In this document: piece by piece, positions 1-6,395 of the stretch
Layout of the letters: every line of letters starts with the position of its first letter
How positions within the stretch are numbered: the first letter of the stretch is position 1
NCBI GenBank assembly: GCA_027451165.1
Contig: DAIDJX010000097.1
Span: 1 to 10,915 of the forward strand
From: Prolixibacteraceae bacterium
GTDB lineage: Bacteria > Bacteroidota > Bacteroidia > Bacteroidales > Prolixibacteraceae
Direction of reading: 5' to 3'
DNA: 10,915 nt
The notes under the pieces: model-generated
What the model saw: the letters and a program-made list of their open reading frames with translations, nothing else
What the model was told of the DNA's origin: nothing
Databases searched by the model: none
Made by a program: the position numbers and the translations under genes

Positions 1-22
1 CGGTAATAACTTTCCTTTGATT

Positions 23-1222
23 CTATTCCTGGCTGCTGTTCACTTCCCCATCCAGTTCTGCGATGCACAATTCCAGCGCTTTTTTCTGGTAAAACCGCTC
101 ATGGGTGAAGTTCAGAAATTTCAGAATGCGGAAGGCATTGAATACCTGAAAGAAACGGTCGTTAAAAATTTCCGGACGGCTGCAGTTGCGTGCCAGCAGT
201 TCCAATTCCGTCATCACCTCCTCTTCTGCCAGAAAAGCCTGAATTGCTTCCGGCCATGATCCTACCCTGGGGCCATTCATAGCTATTCCTGGCTGAAAAA
301 ACAAGTGCCTTTGTTCAAAGAAGCATTTCAGCTCCCTGAAAGCCTGAAAATTGTAAGTCATCAGCTCTTCTTCCTGATTGTCCATCCACTTTTTCATAAA
401 AGGCCCTGTGCCAAAAGGTACCCGGAGCGATACCCTTGCGGAAGGGTAAACGATGGTGGATTTGATTTCACCCACATGGCCTGATTGGGTCAGGGTCTGC
501 AGAAAGTAAAAATCCTCTCCGGCTTTACGGCGCGTCATTCCGCCCCGTTTCCTGTATGCTTCCGCAGTTACGGCAAATGCAGAACCAATGGTATACAAGG
601 CATGAGGATATCCGGTAAAAGTGAGTGCATTTTTATAATACCACAGGTATTTCTCGTAGGTTCTGATCCCTTTCTGTTGTTTTTCCGGCAAACCATCCGT
701 CAGGTGATGAAAGGCAAGGGTGGCTCCCACATCCCGGGGATGTTCCCTGAAATGTTTCAGAATGGAGCGGAAATAGTTTTCATCCACCAGGGTGTCTGCA
801 TCCAGGGATACAATAATACCCTCCGGAAGATTCAGTTGGTTGAAACGGTACAGGGCTTCATCCATGGCTGTTTTTCTGGCTAAACCGACTCCTGCCCATT
901 TGGCTGGGAGCTTCACCGGACCCACCGGGAAAAAAGTCAGCCATTCACTGGGATGGTGACTCATCCAATCCCGGATAGCGGCTACTGTGTTCCGGTTATA
1001 CCGGGAAATTTCCTCTTTCGCATCGATCGACTCATTGACCAGAATGATGACTTCCACCTTTCCGGATACAGGATGACAATCATAGAGCGACCGGAGGGTC
1101 AGCAGAATGTCGGGCTCTGTCAGGCAGGGAATAATGACAATGACCAGTGTGTCAGGATGAATCTTCTCCGGGATGACCGGGCTAAATTGCCCTGATTTTT
1201 CGAAGTAGGAATTGGCGAACAT
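23..1222 (-). CDS. Family 2 glycosyltransferase (GT-A fold), acceptor unknown
   Basis: A 399-residue soluble protein with the layout of a GT-A nucleotide-sugar transferase. A first Rossmann strand and helix lie at about residues 27-46 (VIVIIPCLTEPDILLTL). The metal-binding DxD (DAD) is at 141-143 inside SLDADTLVDENYF, and a GED motif, the usual place of the catalytic base in family 2, is at 235-237. I see no signal peptide or membrane span, so it probably works in the cytoplasm on surface-polysaccharide or glycolipid precursors; the sugar and acceptor cannot be read from the sequence. The N-terminal strand begins soon after Met1 and the next methionine is at 87, so the ATG at 1222 is the best start, although no ribosome binding site precedes it. 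The gene lies 57 bases after the OmpH-like gene on the same strand, behind a strong terminator, so expression may depend on read-through. Assignment to the superfamily is firm; the exact role is unknown. Confidence 0.85.
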   Translation of the reverse strand: MFANSYFEKSGQFSPVIPEKIHPDTLVIVIIPCLTEPDILLTLRSLYDCHPVSGKVEVIILVNESIDAKEEISRYNRNTVAAIRDWMSHHPSEWLTFFPVGPVKLPAKWAGVGLARKTAMDEALYRFNQLNLPEGIIVSLDADTLVDENYFRSILKHFREHPRDVGATLAFHHLTDGLPEKQQKGIRTYEKYLWYYKNALTFTGYPHALYTIGSAFAVTAEAYRKRGGMTRRKAGEDFYFLQTLTQSGHVGEIKSTIVYPSARVSLRVPFGTGPFMKKWMDNQEEELMTYNFQAFRELKCFFEQRHLFFQPGIAMNGPRVGSWPEAIQAFLAEEEVMTELELLARNCSRPEIFNDRFFQVFNAFRILKFLNFTHERFYQKKALELCIAELDGEVNSSQE

Positions 1223-1226
1223 GGTT

Positions 1227-1260
1227 AAAAAAATAATCCGGACTAAAATCCGGATTATTT
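1227..1260 (-). terminator. Intrinsic terminator after the OmpH-like gene
   Basis: A perfect 12-base-pair inverted repeat (AAATAATCCGGA at 1231-1242 against TCCGGATTATTT at 1249-1260) with a 6-base loop. Read on the minus strand the hairpin runs into seven consecutive T (three from the stem plus 1227-1230). This is a textbook rho-independent terminator for the gene ending at 1280. The T-run stops only four bases before the glycosyltransferase ATG. Confidence 0.85.
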
Positions 1261-1279
1261 CTGAATATTTTGTTTATTG

Positions 1280-1876
1280 TTATTTTTTTGAAGCCTGGTA
1301 CCGGGTATTCATTTTTAACAGTACATCTTTGGTGATGTTTTCCGTTTCAGGCCCGATTAGTATATCAGCCGAGTTGAGAATGTAATCATACTTTCCGGCA
1401 GCATTGTACACTTTAAGGTAGTTGATCAGGCTGTCGATCAGCTGTTTCTGATTGGCTTGCTGCATTTCAGCCAGTTTGGTGGAAAGTTCCTGGTCAAGGC
1501 GGGTAATTTCCTGCTCTTTTCCAACCAACCTGTCCCGTTCCTGAACAGCACGTTGTTCTGTCAGAAAACCGCCACGTTGCAGTTTCTGCTGAAACTCACT
1601 GGCTTCGCGCTCGAATGCGCTCCTTTTTGCACCATATTCGCTGGTAAAAGCTTCCTGCTTTTTGGTGAATTCTTCATGTAAGAACTGCGCCAGATCATAA
1701 TTCAATATCAGGGAGTCGGCTTTGACATAGGCAATTTTCAAAGCGCCGGCAGTACCGGAACCTTCTTGGCCGCCAGGTTTTGACTTACCGCTTCCTGCTC
1801 CTGTAAAATGCAGGATGTATAAAACCAAAACAGCAACAGCCAGAATAACCGATACAATTAAAGAAGTTCCTTTCAT
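1280..1876 (-). CDS. Membrane-anchored OmpH/Skp-like periplasmic protein
   Basis: A 198-residue protein with one hydrophobic segment at about residues 5-24, without an obvious signal-peptidase site, so it is probably a membrane anchor facing the periplasm. A Gly/Ser/Lys-rich linker (about 26-44) follows. Then comes the OmpH/Skp signature strand (KIAYVKADSLILNYDL, 47-62), a long charged helical region with coiled-coil character (about 62-150, rich in Glu, Gln and Lys), and a C-terminal strand region (YDYILNSADILIG...ITKDVL) that closes the small beta body of the family. Skp-type chaperones hold unfolded outer-membrane proteins in the periplasm. Bacteroidota carry several paralogues, so which client this one serves is unknown. 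The length is close to the family norm of about 160-200 with the extra linker. An exact Bacteroidota promoter sits just upstream and a strong terminator just downstream, so it may be a single-gene unit. Confidence 0.82.
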   Translation of the reverse strand: MKGTSLIVSVILAVAVLVLYILHFTGAGSGKSKPGGQEGSGTAGALKIAYVKADSLILNYDLAQFLHEEFTKKQEAFTSEYGAKRSAFEREASEFQQKLQRGGFLTEQRAVQERDRLVGKEQEITRLDQELSTKLAEMQQANQKQLIDSLINYLKVYNAAGKYDYILNSADILIGPETENITKDVLLKMNTRYQASKK

Positions 1877-1897
1877 CTGTTTTCAATTTACAGATTG

Positions 1898-1925
1898 CAA
1901 AGATAGTTTTTTCAGTCAATTGCAA
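1898..1925 (-). promoter_or_regulatory. Promoter of the OmpH-like gene (Bacteroidota type)
   Basis: On the minus strand, TATCTTTG (1898-1905) matches the Bacteroidota -7 consensus TAnnTTTG at every fixed position. A TTG (1923-1925) lies 17 bases further upstream, the spacing expected of the -33 element. Transcription would begin about 15 bases before the start codon at 1876, giving a short leader. Confidence 0.7.
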
Positions 1926-1975
1926 CTCCTCTGTTTAACATTTTTTAAGTACCTGACAGGCAGTATGATAGATAA

Positions 1976-1999
1976 AAAACATGTACAAAATCATGTTTT
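1976..1999. repeat. Short AT-rich inverted repeat upstream of proline dehydrogenase
   Basis: AAAACATG (1976-1983) and CATGTTTT (1992-1999) are perfect 8-base arms around an 8-base spacer. It lies in the 209-base gap between the divergent OmpH-like and proline dehydrogenase genes, 86 bases before the likely start of the latter. It could be a regulator site for proline catabolism, but an AT-rich dyad of this size can also arise by chance. The rest of the gap holds the minus-strand promoter and no gene that I can support. Confidence 0.35.
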
Positions 2000-2085
2000 G
2001 AATCTGACAAACATCATTGAATGAAGAAGGTGCACCCGTTATTTTTGAAGAAAAATTTTCAGTGTTCTACTATATTTTTCACAAA

Positions 2086-3000
2086 ATGAATATTAACAGT
2101 TTGATTGCCAGTGTTTTACCCTACATGCCCCATCGTTTGATCTGGTTGTTTTCCTCCCGTTATATTGCCGGTACTACCATCGAGGATGGAATACGGGTTT
2201 CCGCAGAGTTGAATGCGTCGGGAGCAGAAGTGACCATTGATCTGCTTGGTGAGTTTATTAAGACACTGGACGAAGCAGCTGTTAATACAGGAAAGTACAT
2301 TGAAATCATCCGGAGGTTTTCTTCGGAGAAGATCAGGGGGAATTTTTCGGTGAAGCCAACGATGTTTGGTTTGTTGCTGGATAAGGAAATTTGTTACCGG
2401 CATGTCAGGGAGGTAGTAATGGAAGCGCATGCCAATGGCAGTTTTATCCGCATTGATATGGAAGACTCCCAGTGTGTGGATATGGAAATTGAGCTTTACC
2501 GCCGTTTGAAAGCTGAATTCCCGCAAAGTGTGGGGCTCGTGCTTCAGGCTTATCTCAGGCGGACCCTTTCCGATATTGAATCGCTGATGGATGTGCACAC
2601 GGAGGAATCCCCCCTGAATTTCAGGTTATGCAAAGGAATTTACATTGAACCTGCTGAAATTGCCTTCAAGGGCTATGAGGAAGTCAGGCAAAATTATCTT
2701 CTCCTTTTGGAATTTATGCTTAAAAACAAGATCAGGGTCGGAATAGCCACTCATGATAAGTTCCTGGTCGGGGAAGCCTGTAAACTGATTGAGCAATACC
2801 AGGTTCCTGTAAGCCGGTATGAGTTCCAGATGTTGTACGGGGTTACCCCGGAACTGAGGAGTTCCATCCTTAAAAAAGGTCACCGTATGCGGGTGTATGT
2901 CCCTTACGGGAAAGACTGGTTTGGGTATTCCACCCGGCGATTGAAAGAAAACCCGAGAATGGCCAGCCTGATCATCAAAGCGCTTTTTTTCAGGGGATAA
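2086..3000 (+). CDS. Proline dehydrogenase (monofunctional, FAD-dependent)
   Basis: This enzyme oxidises L-proline to 1-pyrroline-5-carboxylate and passes electrons through FAD to the quinone pool at the inner face of the membrane. From the ATG at 2086 the protein has 304 residues, the usual size of the stand-alone form. The family motifs appear in order: a lysine in the VKPT strand (89-92), IDMEDS (123-128), LQAYLRR (153-159), RLCKGIY (180-186), ATHD (221-224), YEFQMLYG (245-252), RVYVPYG (269-275), and the paired arginines RRLKENP (284-290) that hold the proline carboxylate. The frame is open upstream to a TTG at 2017, but those 23 residues do not resemble the family N-terminus, which begins MNxxx with RYIAG soon after, so I chose the internal ATG. 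A TATATTTT (2071-2078) just before it is a poor -7 candidate without a matching -33. No P5C dehydrogenase gene lies in the window. Confidence 0.9.
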   Translation: MNINSLIASVLPYMPHRLIWLFSSRYIAGTTIEDGIRVSAELNASGAEVTIDLLGEFIKTLDEAAVNTGKYIEIIRRFSSEKIRGNFSVKPTMFGLLLDKEICYRHVREVVMEAHANGSFIRIDMEDSQCVDMEIELYRRLKAEFPQSVGLVLQAYLRRTLSDIESLMDVHTEESPLNFRLCKGIYIEPAEIAFKGYEEVRQNYLLLLEFMLKNKIRVGIATHDKFLVGEACKLIEQYQVPVSRYEFQMLYGVTPELRSSILKKGHRMRVYVPYGKDWFGYSTRRLKENPRMASLIIKALFFRG

Positions 3001-3568
3001 TCGACCAGATCAACTGGTTGAGTGCCCTCTTGGGCACATGGTGGATCTGGTTCTCATCCCGCCAGTATTTGACATCATTATGCTTCATGTCTTCAATAAC
3101 CACCGTTTCTGCGGGCTTGCCCAGGGCGATTACCCACAGGATTTCCAGGTGTTGCGGAAGTTGAAGCAATGCCGCCAGTTTGGCCTTATTGACTGAACCG
3201 ATGATGCACCCTCCATAGCCATCCTCTACAGCTCCCAGCAGAATAGTTTGTACAGCAATGCCATCATCACAATACCGGTTTTCGCTGATCGATTTGTCAT
3301 GCATCACCACGATGTATGCTGCCGGGCGCTCACCTTCCGCAGGTCCTGCCCAGCCGGTAAGATAGCCGGCCCAGGCCAGGAGCTGAAATATTCCGGCATT
3401 CAGCTCCGGATTCACACTGCCTGTATACTTCAGGGGCTGGTTGTTCCTTCCTGACGGGACAAAACGGCTTAATCCGATCCATTGCTCAAGTTGTTCGCCG
3501 GAAATCCTTTCCTCTTCCCGGAATCGACGATAACTCCGGTTCTTTTTTACCAATTCTGAAAAGTTCAT
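2990..3568 (-). CDS. Nitroreductase-family FMN oxidoreductase
   Basis: A 192-residue protein of the flavin-dependent nitroreductase fold, which uses NAD(P)H to reduce nitro groups, quinones or other electron-poor compounds; the natural substrate is unknown. The N-terminal NRSYRRF (10-16) is the basic FMN-phosphate motif. PSGRNNQP (38-45) corresponds to the family's PSAxNxQPW element near the flavin. The central helix GIAVQTILLGAVEDGYGGC (103-121) matches the conserved dimer and FMN region, and LGKP (149-152) is the usual strand end. The C-terminal VKYWRDENQIHHVPKR is a tail seen in a Bacteroidota subgroup, as I recall it. The gene converges on proline dehydrogenase and their coding ends overlap by 11 bases, with no terminator between them. 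On the other side it diverges from xylR across a 150-base gap. Nothing ties it to xylose use. Confidence 0.88.
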   Translation of the reverse strand: MNFSELVKKNRSYRRFREEERISGEQLEQWIGLSRFVPSGRNNQPLKYTGSVNPELNAGIFQLLAWAGYLTGWAGPAEGERPAAYIVVMHDKSISENRYCDDGIAVQTILLGAVEDGYGGCIIGSVNKAKLAALLQLPQHLEILWVIALGKPAETVVIEDMKHNDVKYWRDENQIHHVPKRALNQLIWSIIP

Positions 3569-3625
3569 GTTATCGTTTTTATCATTTATTAACCAATCCG
3601 GAGTAAAAATAGAAAAATATTCTCA

Positions 3626-3633
3626 TACATTTG
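3626..3633 (+). promoter_or_regulatory. -7 box of the xylR promoter
   Basis: TACATTTG matches TAnnTTTG at all fixed positions. No TTG is found 17-19 bases upstream, where the sequence is A-rich. Transcription would begin near 3640, inside the AACAG array, leaving a leader of about 80 bases before the xylR ATG. Placement of an operator over the start point suggests repression, probably by XylR itself. Confidence 0.55.
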
Positions 3634-3635
3634 GA

Positions 3636-3651
3636 GAACAGAACAGAACAG
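3636..3651 (+). promoter_or_regulatory. Putative XylR operator 1: tandem GAACA array
   Basis: Three GAACA units in tandem and a closing G (GAACAGAACAGAACAG). The last 15 bases recur exactly at 4782-4796, upstream of xylB. The array begins two bases after the -7 box of the xylR promoter and covers the predicted transcription start. Two identical arrays in front of a regulator and its neighbouring operon point to a shared operator; assignment to XylR is inference. Confidence 0.6.
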
Positions 3652-3660
3652 TATCTCCTG

Positions 3661-3670
3661 ATTCCGGAAT
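3661..3670. promoter_or_regulatory. Perfect 10-base palindrome in the xylR leader
   Basis: ATTCCGGAAT is perfectly self-complementary and lies 10 bases after the GAACA array, within the probable xylR leader. GntR-type regulators commonly bind short dyads, so it could be an accessory site, but a 10-base palindrome alone is weak evidence. Confidence 0.25.
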
Positions 3671-3718
3671 GCAGCATCTGCCGGACTTTGGGAGGATAAA
3701 ACCGGGAAAGACCTACTT

Positions 3719-4714
3719 ATGTCTGATTTCAAATTTGTTATTCAGCAGAATTCGCACAAGCTCAAGTTCAGGCAGCTGACCGATGCGGTGGAAGATGCCA
3801 TCAGCAACCACCAGCTCGAACCCGGCGACATGCTTCCGTCGGTTAACCAGTTGATGAAGGATTGCCAGTTGTCAAGAGATACTGTTTTCAAAGCCTATAA
3901 TGATCTGAAGTTAAGAGGTGTGGTGGAAGCGGTTCCCAACAGGGGTTACTTTGTGGCCCGGAAAATCACACGGGTACTGCTTTTCCTGGATACGTTCAAA
4001 GCCTATAAGGAAGTTCTTTACCATGCTTTCCGGGATCATCTCCATAAAGAGATCAAAGTGGATCTTCATTTTCACCATTACAACATCCGGGTTTTTGAAA
4101 ACATCATCAGGGAAAGTGTCGGGAAATACAGCAACTACATCATCATGAACTTCGATCATCCCCGGGTACCCGATATTACCGGCAAGTTACCCCAGGATAA
4201 ACTGATGATCATTGACTGGAATATCCACACTTCTCCGGACGTTTCTTTTGTGGCGCAGGATTTTGGAGAACCGGTATACCGCTGTCTGGAGGATAGCCTT
4301 GACAAGATCAAAAAATACAATCGTTTTGTTTTTTATTATCCACCTTTCACCTGGCATCCCAGGATTGCCGTAGATTATTTTCTGAAATTTGTCAGGGAGC
4401 ACCACCTTCATCATGAAGTCATTGAAGATCCGGAAGCTTTCAGGGTGAATAAGGGCGATTTGTTCTTTCTGGTCAGCGACAGAACCCTTGCAGGCTTCCT
4501 GGATCAGTGCAGCGAGAAAAGGCTGGTCATTGGACAGGATGCCGGAGTGATCTCCTACAATGAAACACCCATGAAAAAGTATGTTAAAGATGGAATTACC
4601 GTTATCTCAACAGACTTCGTCCAATTGGGCAGAAAAGCTGCTGAATTCGCCAATACCGGCCAGGCTGTCAGGTGTTATGTACCTACCCAAATGCATTTCC
4701 GTCATTCTCTTTAA
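3719..4714 (+). CDS. xylR: GntR-family regulator with LacI-type sugar sensor (probable XylR)
   Basis: A 331-residue two-part regulator. Residues about 12-80 form a GntR winged helix-turn-helix: LEPGDMLPSVNQL (33-45), the recognition helix region LSRDTVFKAYNDLKLRG (51-67), and the wing VEAVPNRGYFV (69-79). From about 84 to the end runs a periplasmic-binding-protein fold like the effector domain of LacI/GalR proteins; its C-terminal sub-region YNETPMKKYVKDGITVISTDFVQLGRKAAE (280-309) is the clearest match. This pairing of a GntR head with a LacI-type sensor is known from Bacillus AraR and from Bacteroidota sugar regulators. Its position directly before xylBAE, and the same AACAG array before both transcription units, make xylose the likely inducer and repression with autoregulation the likely mode. 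The ATG at 3719 suits the domain start; the GGGAGG at 3690-3695 is too far away to act as its ribosome binding site. The effector is inferred from context only. Confidence 0.82.
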   Translation: MSDFKFVIQQNSHKLKFRQLTDAVEDAISNHQLEPGDMLPSVNQLMKDCQLSRDTVFKAYNDLKLRGVVEAVPNRGYFVARKITRVLLFLDTFKAYKEVLYHAFRDHLHKEIKVDLHFHHYNIRVFENIIRESVGKYSNYIIMNFDHPRVPDITGKLPQDKLMIIDWNIHTSPDVSFVAQDFGEPVYRCLEDSLDKIKKYNRFVFYYPPFTWHPRIAVDYFLKFVREHHLHHEVIEDPEAFRVNKGDLFFLVSDRTLAGFLDQCSEKRLVIGQDAGVISYNETPMKKYVKDGITVISTDFVQLGRKAAEFANTGQAVRCYVPTQMHFRHSL

Positions 4715-4717
4715 AAA

Positions 4718-4733
4718 TATGTTGCACAACATA
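4718..4733. promoter_or_regulatory. Inverted repeat between xylR and xylB
   Basis: TATGTTG (4718-4724) and CAACATA (4727-4733) are perfect 7-base arms around CA. It starts three bases after the xylR stop codon and lies 48 bases before the second AACAG array. No T-run follows, so it is a poor terminator; a dyad operator is more plausible. It may be a second site for XylR or a site for a global regulator. Confidence 0.4.
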
Positions 4734-4765
4734 AATCAGGAAACAACAGAATAAATAAATCAGTA

Positions 4766-4773
4766 TAAGTTTA
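4766..4773 (+). promoter_or_regulatory. Possible -7 box of the xylBAE operon
   Basis: TAAGTTTA matches five of the six fixed positions of TAnnTTTG, with the final G replaced by A. It lies eight bases before the AACAG array, so the predicted start of transcription falls at or inside the array, as at xylR. No clear -33 TTG is present at the usual distance. A weak core promoter would fit a gene set that needs activation or de-repression. Confidence 0.35.
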
Positions 4774-4781
4774 CATACCAC

Positions 4782-4796
4782 AACAGAACAGAACAG
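4782..4796 (+). promoter_or_regulatory. Putative XylR operator 2: tandem AACAG array before xylB
   Basis: AACAGAACAGAACAG is identical over 15 bases to the array upstream of xylR at 3637-3651. Both copies are preceded by ACAT at 5-6 bases. It ends 34 bases before the xylB ATG. A single AACAG also occurs at 4745-4749. Recurrence at the two transcription starts of the same locus is the argument for an operator. Confidence 0.6.
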
Positions 4797-4830
4797 ATAA
4801 TAAATAACGTAAATTAAAATATTGGCAATC

Positions 4831-6318
4831 ATGTACTTATTAGGATTCGATATTGGGAGTTCGTCAGTGAAAGTTTCATTGCTTCAGGGAGATAACGGGG
4901 AGTGTCTCGCATCAGCTTTTTCTCCCAGGCAGGAGATGTCCATTTCTGCCAGGGTTGCAGGGTGGGCAGAACAGGATCCGGAGGGATGGTGGCATCATCT
5001 GAAGCTGGCGCTGAAGGAGGTATTGACTGTTTCGGGTATTGATTCCGGAGCAATCGGGGCTGTAGGCATTTCTTACCAGATGCACGGATTGGTGATGGTT
5101 GACAAAAATCACCAGGTCATCCGGCCTTCCATCATTTGGTGCGACAGCAGGGCTGCCGGCATCGGAGAGGCTGCCTTCAGATCGATTGGTGGGGAAAAAT
5201 GCCTTTCCCATCTGCTGAACTCTCCGGGGAATTTCACGGCCTCCAAATTAAGGTGGGTGAAGGAAAATGAGCCCGATTCTTACAACAGGTTATATAAAAT
5301 TATGTTGCCGGGCGACTACATAGCCATGAAAATGAGCGGGGAAATCAGAACCACCGTTACAGGGCTATCGGAGGGCATCCTTTGGGATTTTTCGGAAAAC
5401 AGTCCGGCCAAACTGTTGCTCCGGCATTATGGATTTGAAGAATCCATGATTCCTGAACTGGTTCCGGTTTTTGGGGAGCAGGGGAGAATATCCGCTTCTG
5501 CAGCCGCTGAACTCGGGCTGAGGGAAGGGACCCTGATCGCCTACCGGGCAGGAGACCAACCCAACAATGCACTTTCGCTGAATGTTCTGCAACCGGGTGA
5601 GGTGGCTACCACGGCCGGTACTTCCGGAGTGGTTTATGGTGTCAGCGGGGAAATCAGGTTTGATCCCGATTCGAGGGTGAATACCTTTGCCCATGTGAAC
5701 CATTCGGCAGCAAAACCAAGGCTGGGCGTGTTGCTTTGCATCAACGGAACAGGAATTCTCAACTCCTGGCTGAAAAAGACAACCGGGAACCTTTATTCCT
5801 ACGATGAAATGAACCGGATAGCCGGTGAGATCCCTGTCGGTTCAGGGAGTGTCACCATCCTTCCCTTCGGAAACGGCGCTGAAAGAGTGCTGAAAAACAG
5901 GGATATTGGTGCTTCAGTGTCGGGACTGAATTTCAATATGCACCACACAGGACATTTGTTGCGGGCAGCCCAGGAAGGGATCGTCTTCTCCTTCAAATAT
6001 GGTATGGACGTCATGGAAAGCACGGGTATTCACCCCCGTGTGATCCGGGCTGGCAAAGCCAATATGTTTCTTAGCCCTGTTTTCCGCGAAACATTGGCCG
6101 GAATTACCGGGGCCACCATCGAATTGTACAATACTGACGGTTCCATTGGCGCAGCCCGGGGAGCAGGGATCGGCTCCGGATATTACGCTTCTCCTGACGA
6201 AGCTTTCCGTAACCTGCTGAAACTCGAAACGGTGGAACCGGATTCTGCAAAGACCGCTCAGTACATGGAGGCTTATGAACAGTGGCTGAGCCATTTGAAC
6301 AGTGTAATCAACCATTGA
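4831..6318 (+). CDS. xylB: Xylulokinase
   Basis: This FGGY-family sugar kinase phosphorylates D-xylulose with ATP to D-xylulose 5-phosphate in the cytoplasm, the second step of xylose use. The 495-residue protein starts with the N-terminal ATPase motif LGFDIGSSSVKVSLL (4-18). It has SYQMHG (81-86; the Met-His pair contacts the sugar in E. coli XylB), IIWCDSRA (101-108), the catalytic aspartate in RAGDQPNNAL (Asp242), and the ATP-binding TAGTSGVVYG (261-270). The C-terminal half carries NGTGILNSW and RAGKANMFLSPVF (406-418). The length is within the usual 480-500. The frame extends to a TTG at 4822, but the ATG at 4831 puts the LGFDIG strand at the normal distance from the start. It lies 116 bases after xylR and 77 before xylA, on the same strand. 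FGGY kinases can be hard to tell apart by sequence, but the neighbouring isomerase settles the substrate. Confidence 0.93.
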   Translation: MYLLGFDIGSSSVKVSLLQGDNGECLASAFSPRQEMSISARVAGWAEQDPEGWWHHLKLALKEVLTVSGIDSGAIGAVGISYQMHGLVMVDKNHQVIRPSIIWCDSRAAGIGEAAFRSIGGEKCLSHLLNSPGNFTASKLRWVKENEPDSYNRLYKIMLPGDYIAMKMSGEIRTTVTGLSEGILWDFSENSPAKLLLRHYGFEESMIPELVPVFGEQGRISASAAAELGLREGTLIAYRAGDQPNNALSLNVLQPGEVATTAGTSGVVYGVSGEIRFDPDSRVNTFAHVNHSAAKPRLGVLLCINGTGILNSWLKKTTGNLYSYDEMNRIAGEIPVGSGSVTILPFGNGAERVLKNRDIGASVSGLNFNMHHTGHLLRAAQEGIVFSFKYGMDVMESTGIHPRVIRAGKANMFLSPVFRETLAGITGATIELYNTDGSIGAARGAGIGSGYYASPDEAFRNLLKLETVEPDSAKTAQYMEAYEQWLSHLNSVINH

Positions 6319-6326
6319 TAATTGTA

Positions 6327-6348
6327 GAGACGCACAACCGTGCGTCTC
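6327..6348. repeat. GC-rich hairpin between xylB and xylA
   Basis: GAGACGCAC (6327-6335) and GTGCGTCTC (6340-6348) form a perfect 9-base-pair stem with an AACC loop, eight bases after the xylB stop. No T-run follows directly (CAGTCAGAATAATTTT), so it is not a strong terminator. It may stabilise or separate xylB and xylA messages. I recall very similar GTAGAGACGCAC palindromes scattered in Bacteroidota genomes, so it may be a dispersed REP-like element; this is from memory and unchecked. Confidence 0.7.
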
Positions 6349-6395
6349 AGTCAGAATAATTTTAACAAATCATCTTTAACAATAAATTTAAAATT

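Noticed and set aside
2017..2085. N-terminal extension of proline dehydrogenase from a TTG
   Set aside because: The 23 extra residues do not match the family opening, and an ATG at 2086 gives the usual length and start.
3669..3779. Possible leader peptide beginning at ATG 3669 and running into xylR in another frame
   Set aside because: No ribosome binding site, no recognisable peptide, and most of it overlaps the firmly placed xylR coding region.
4822..4830. N-terminal extension of xylulokinase from a TTG
   Set aside because: It adds only three residues; the ATG at 4831 places the LGFDIG motif where FGGY kinases have it.
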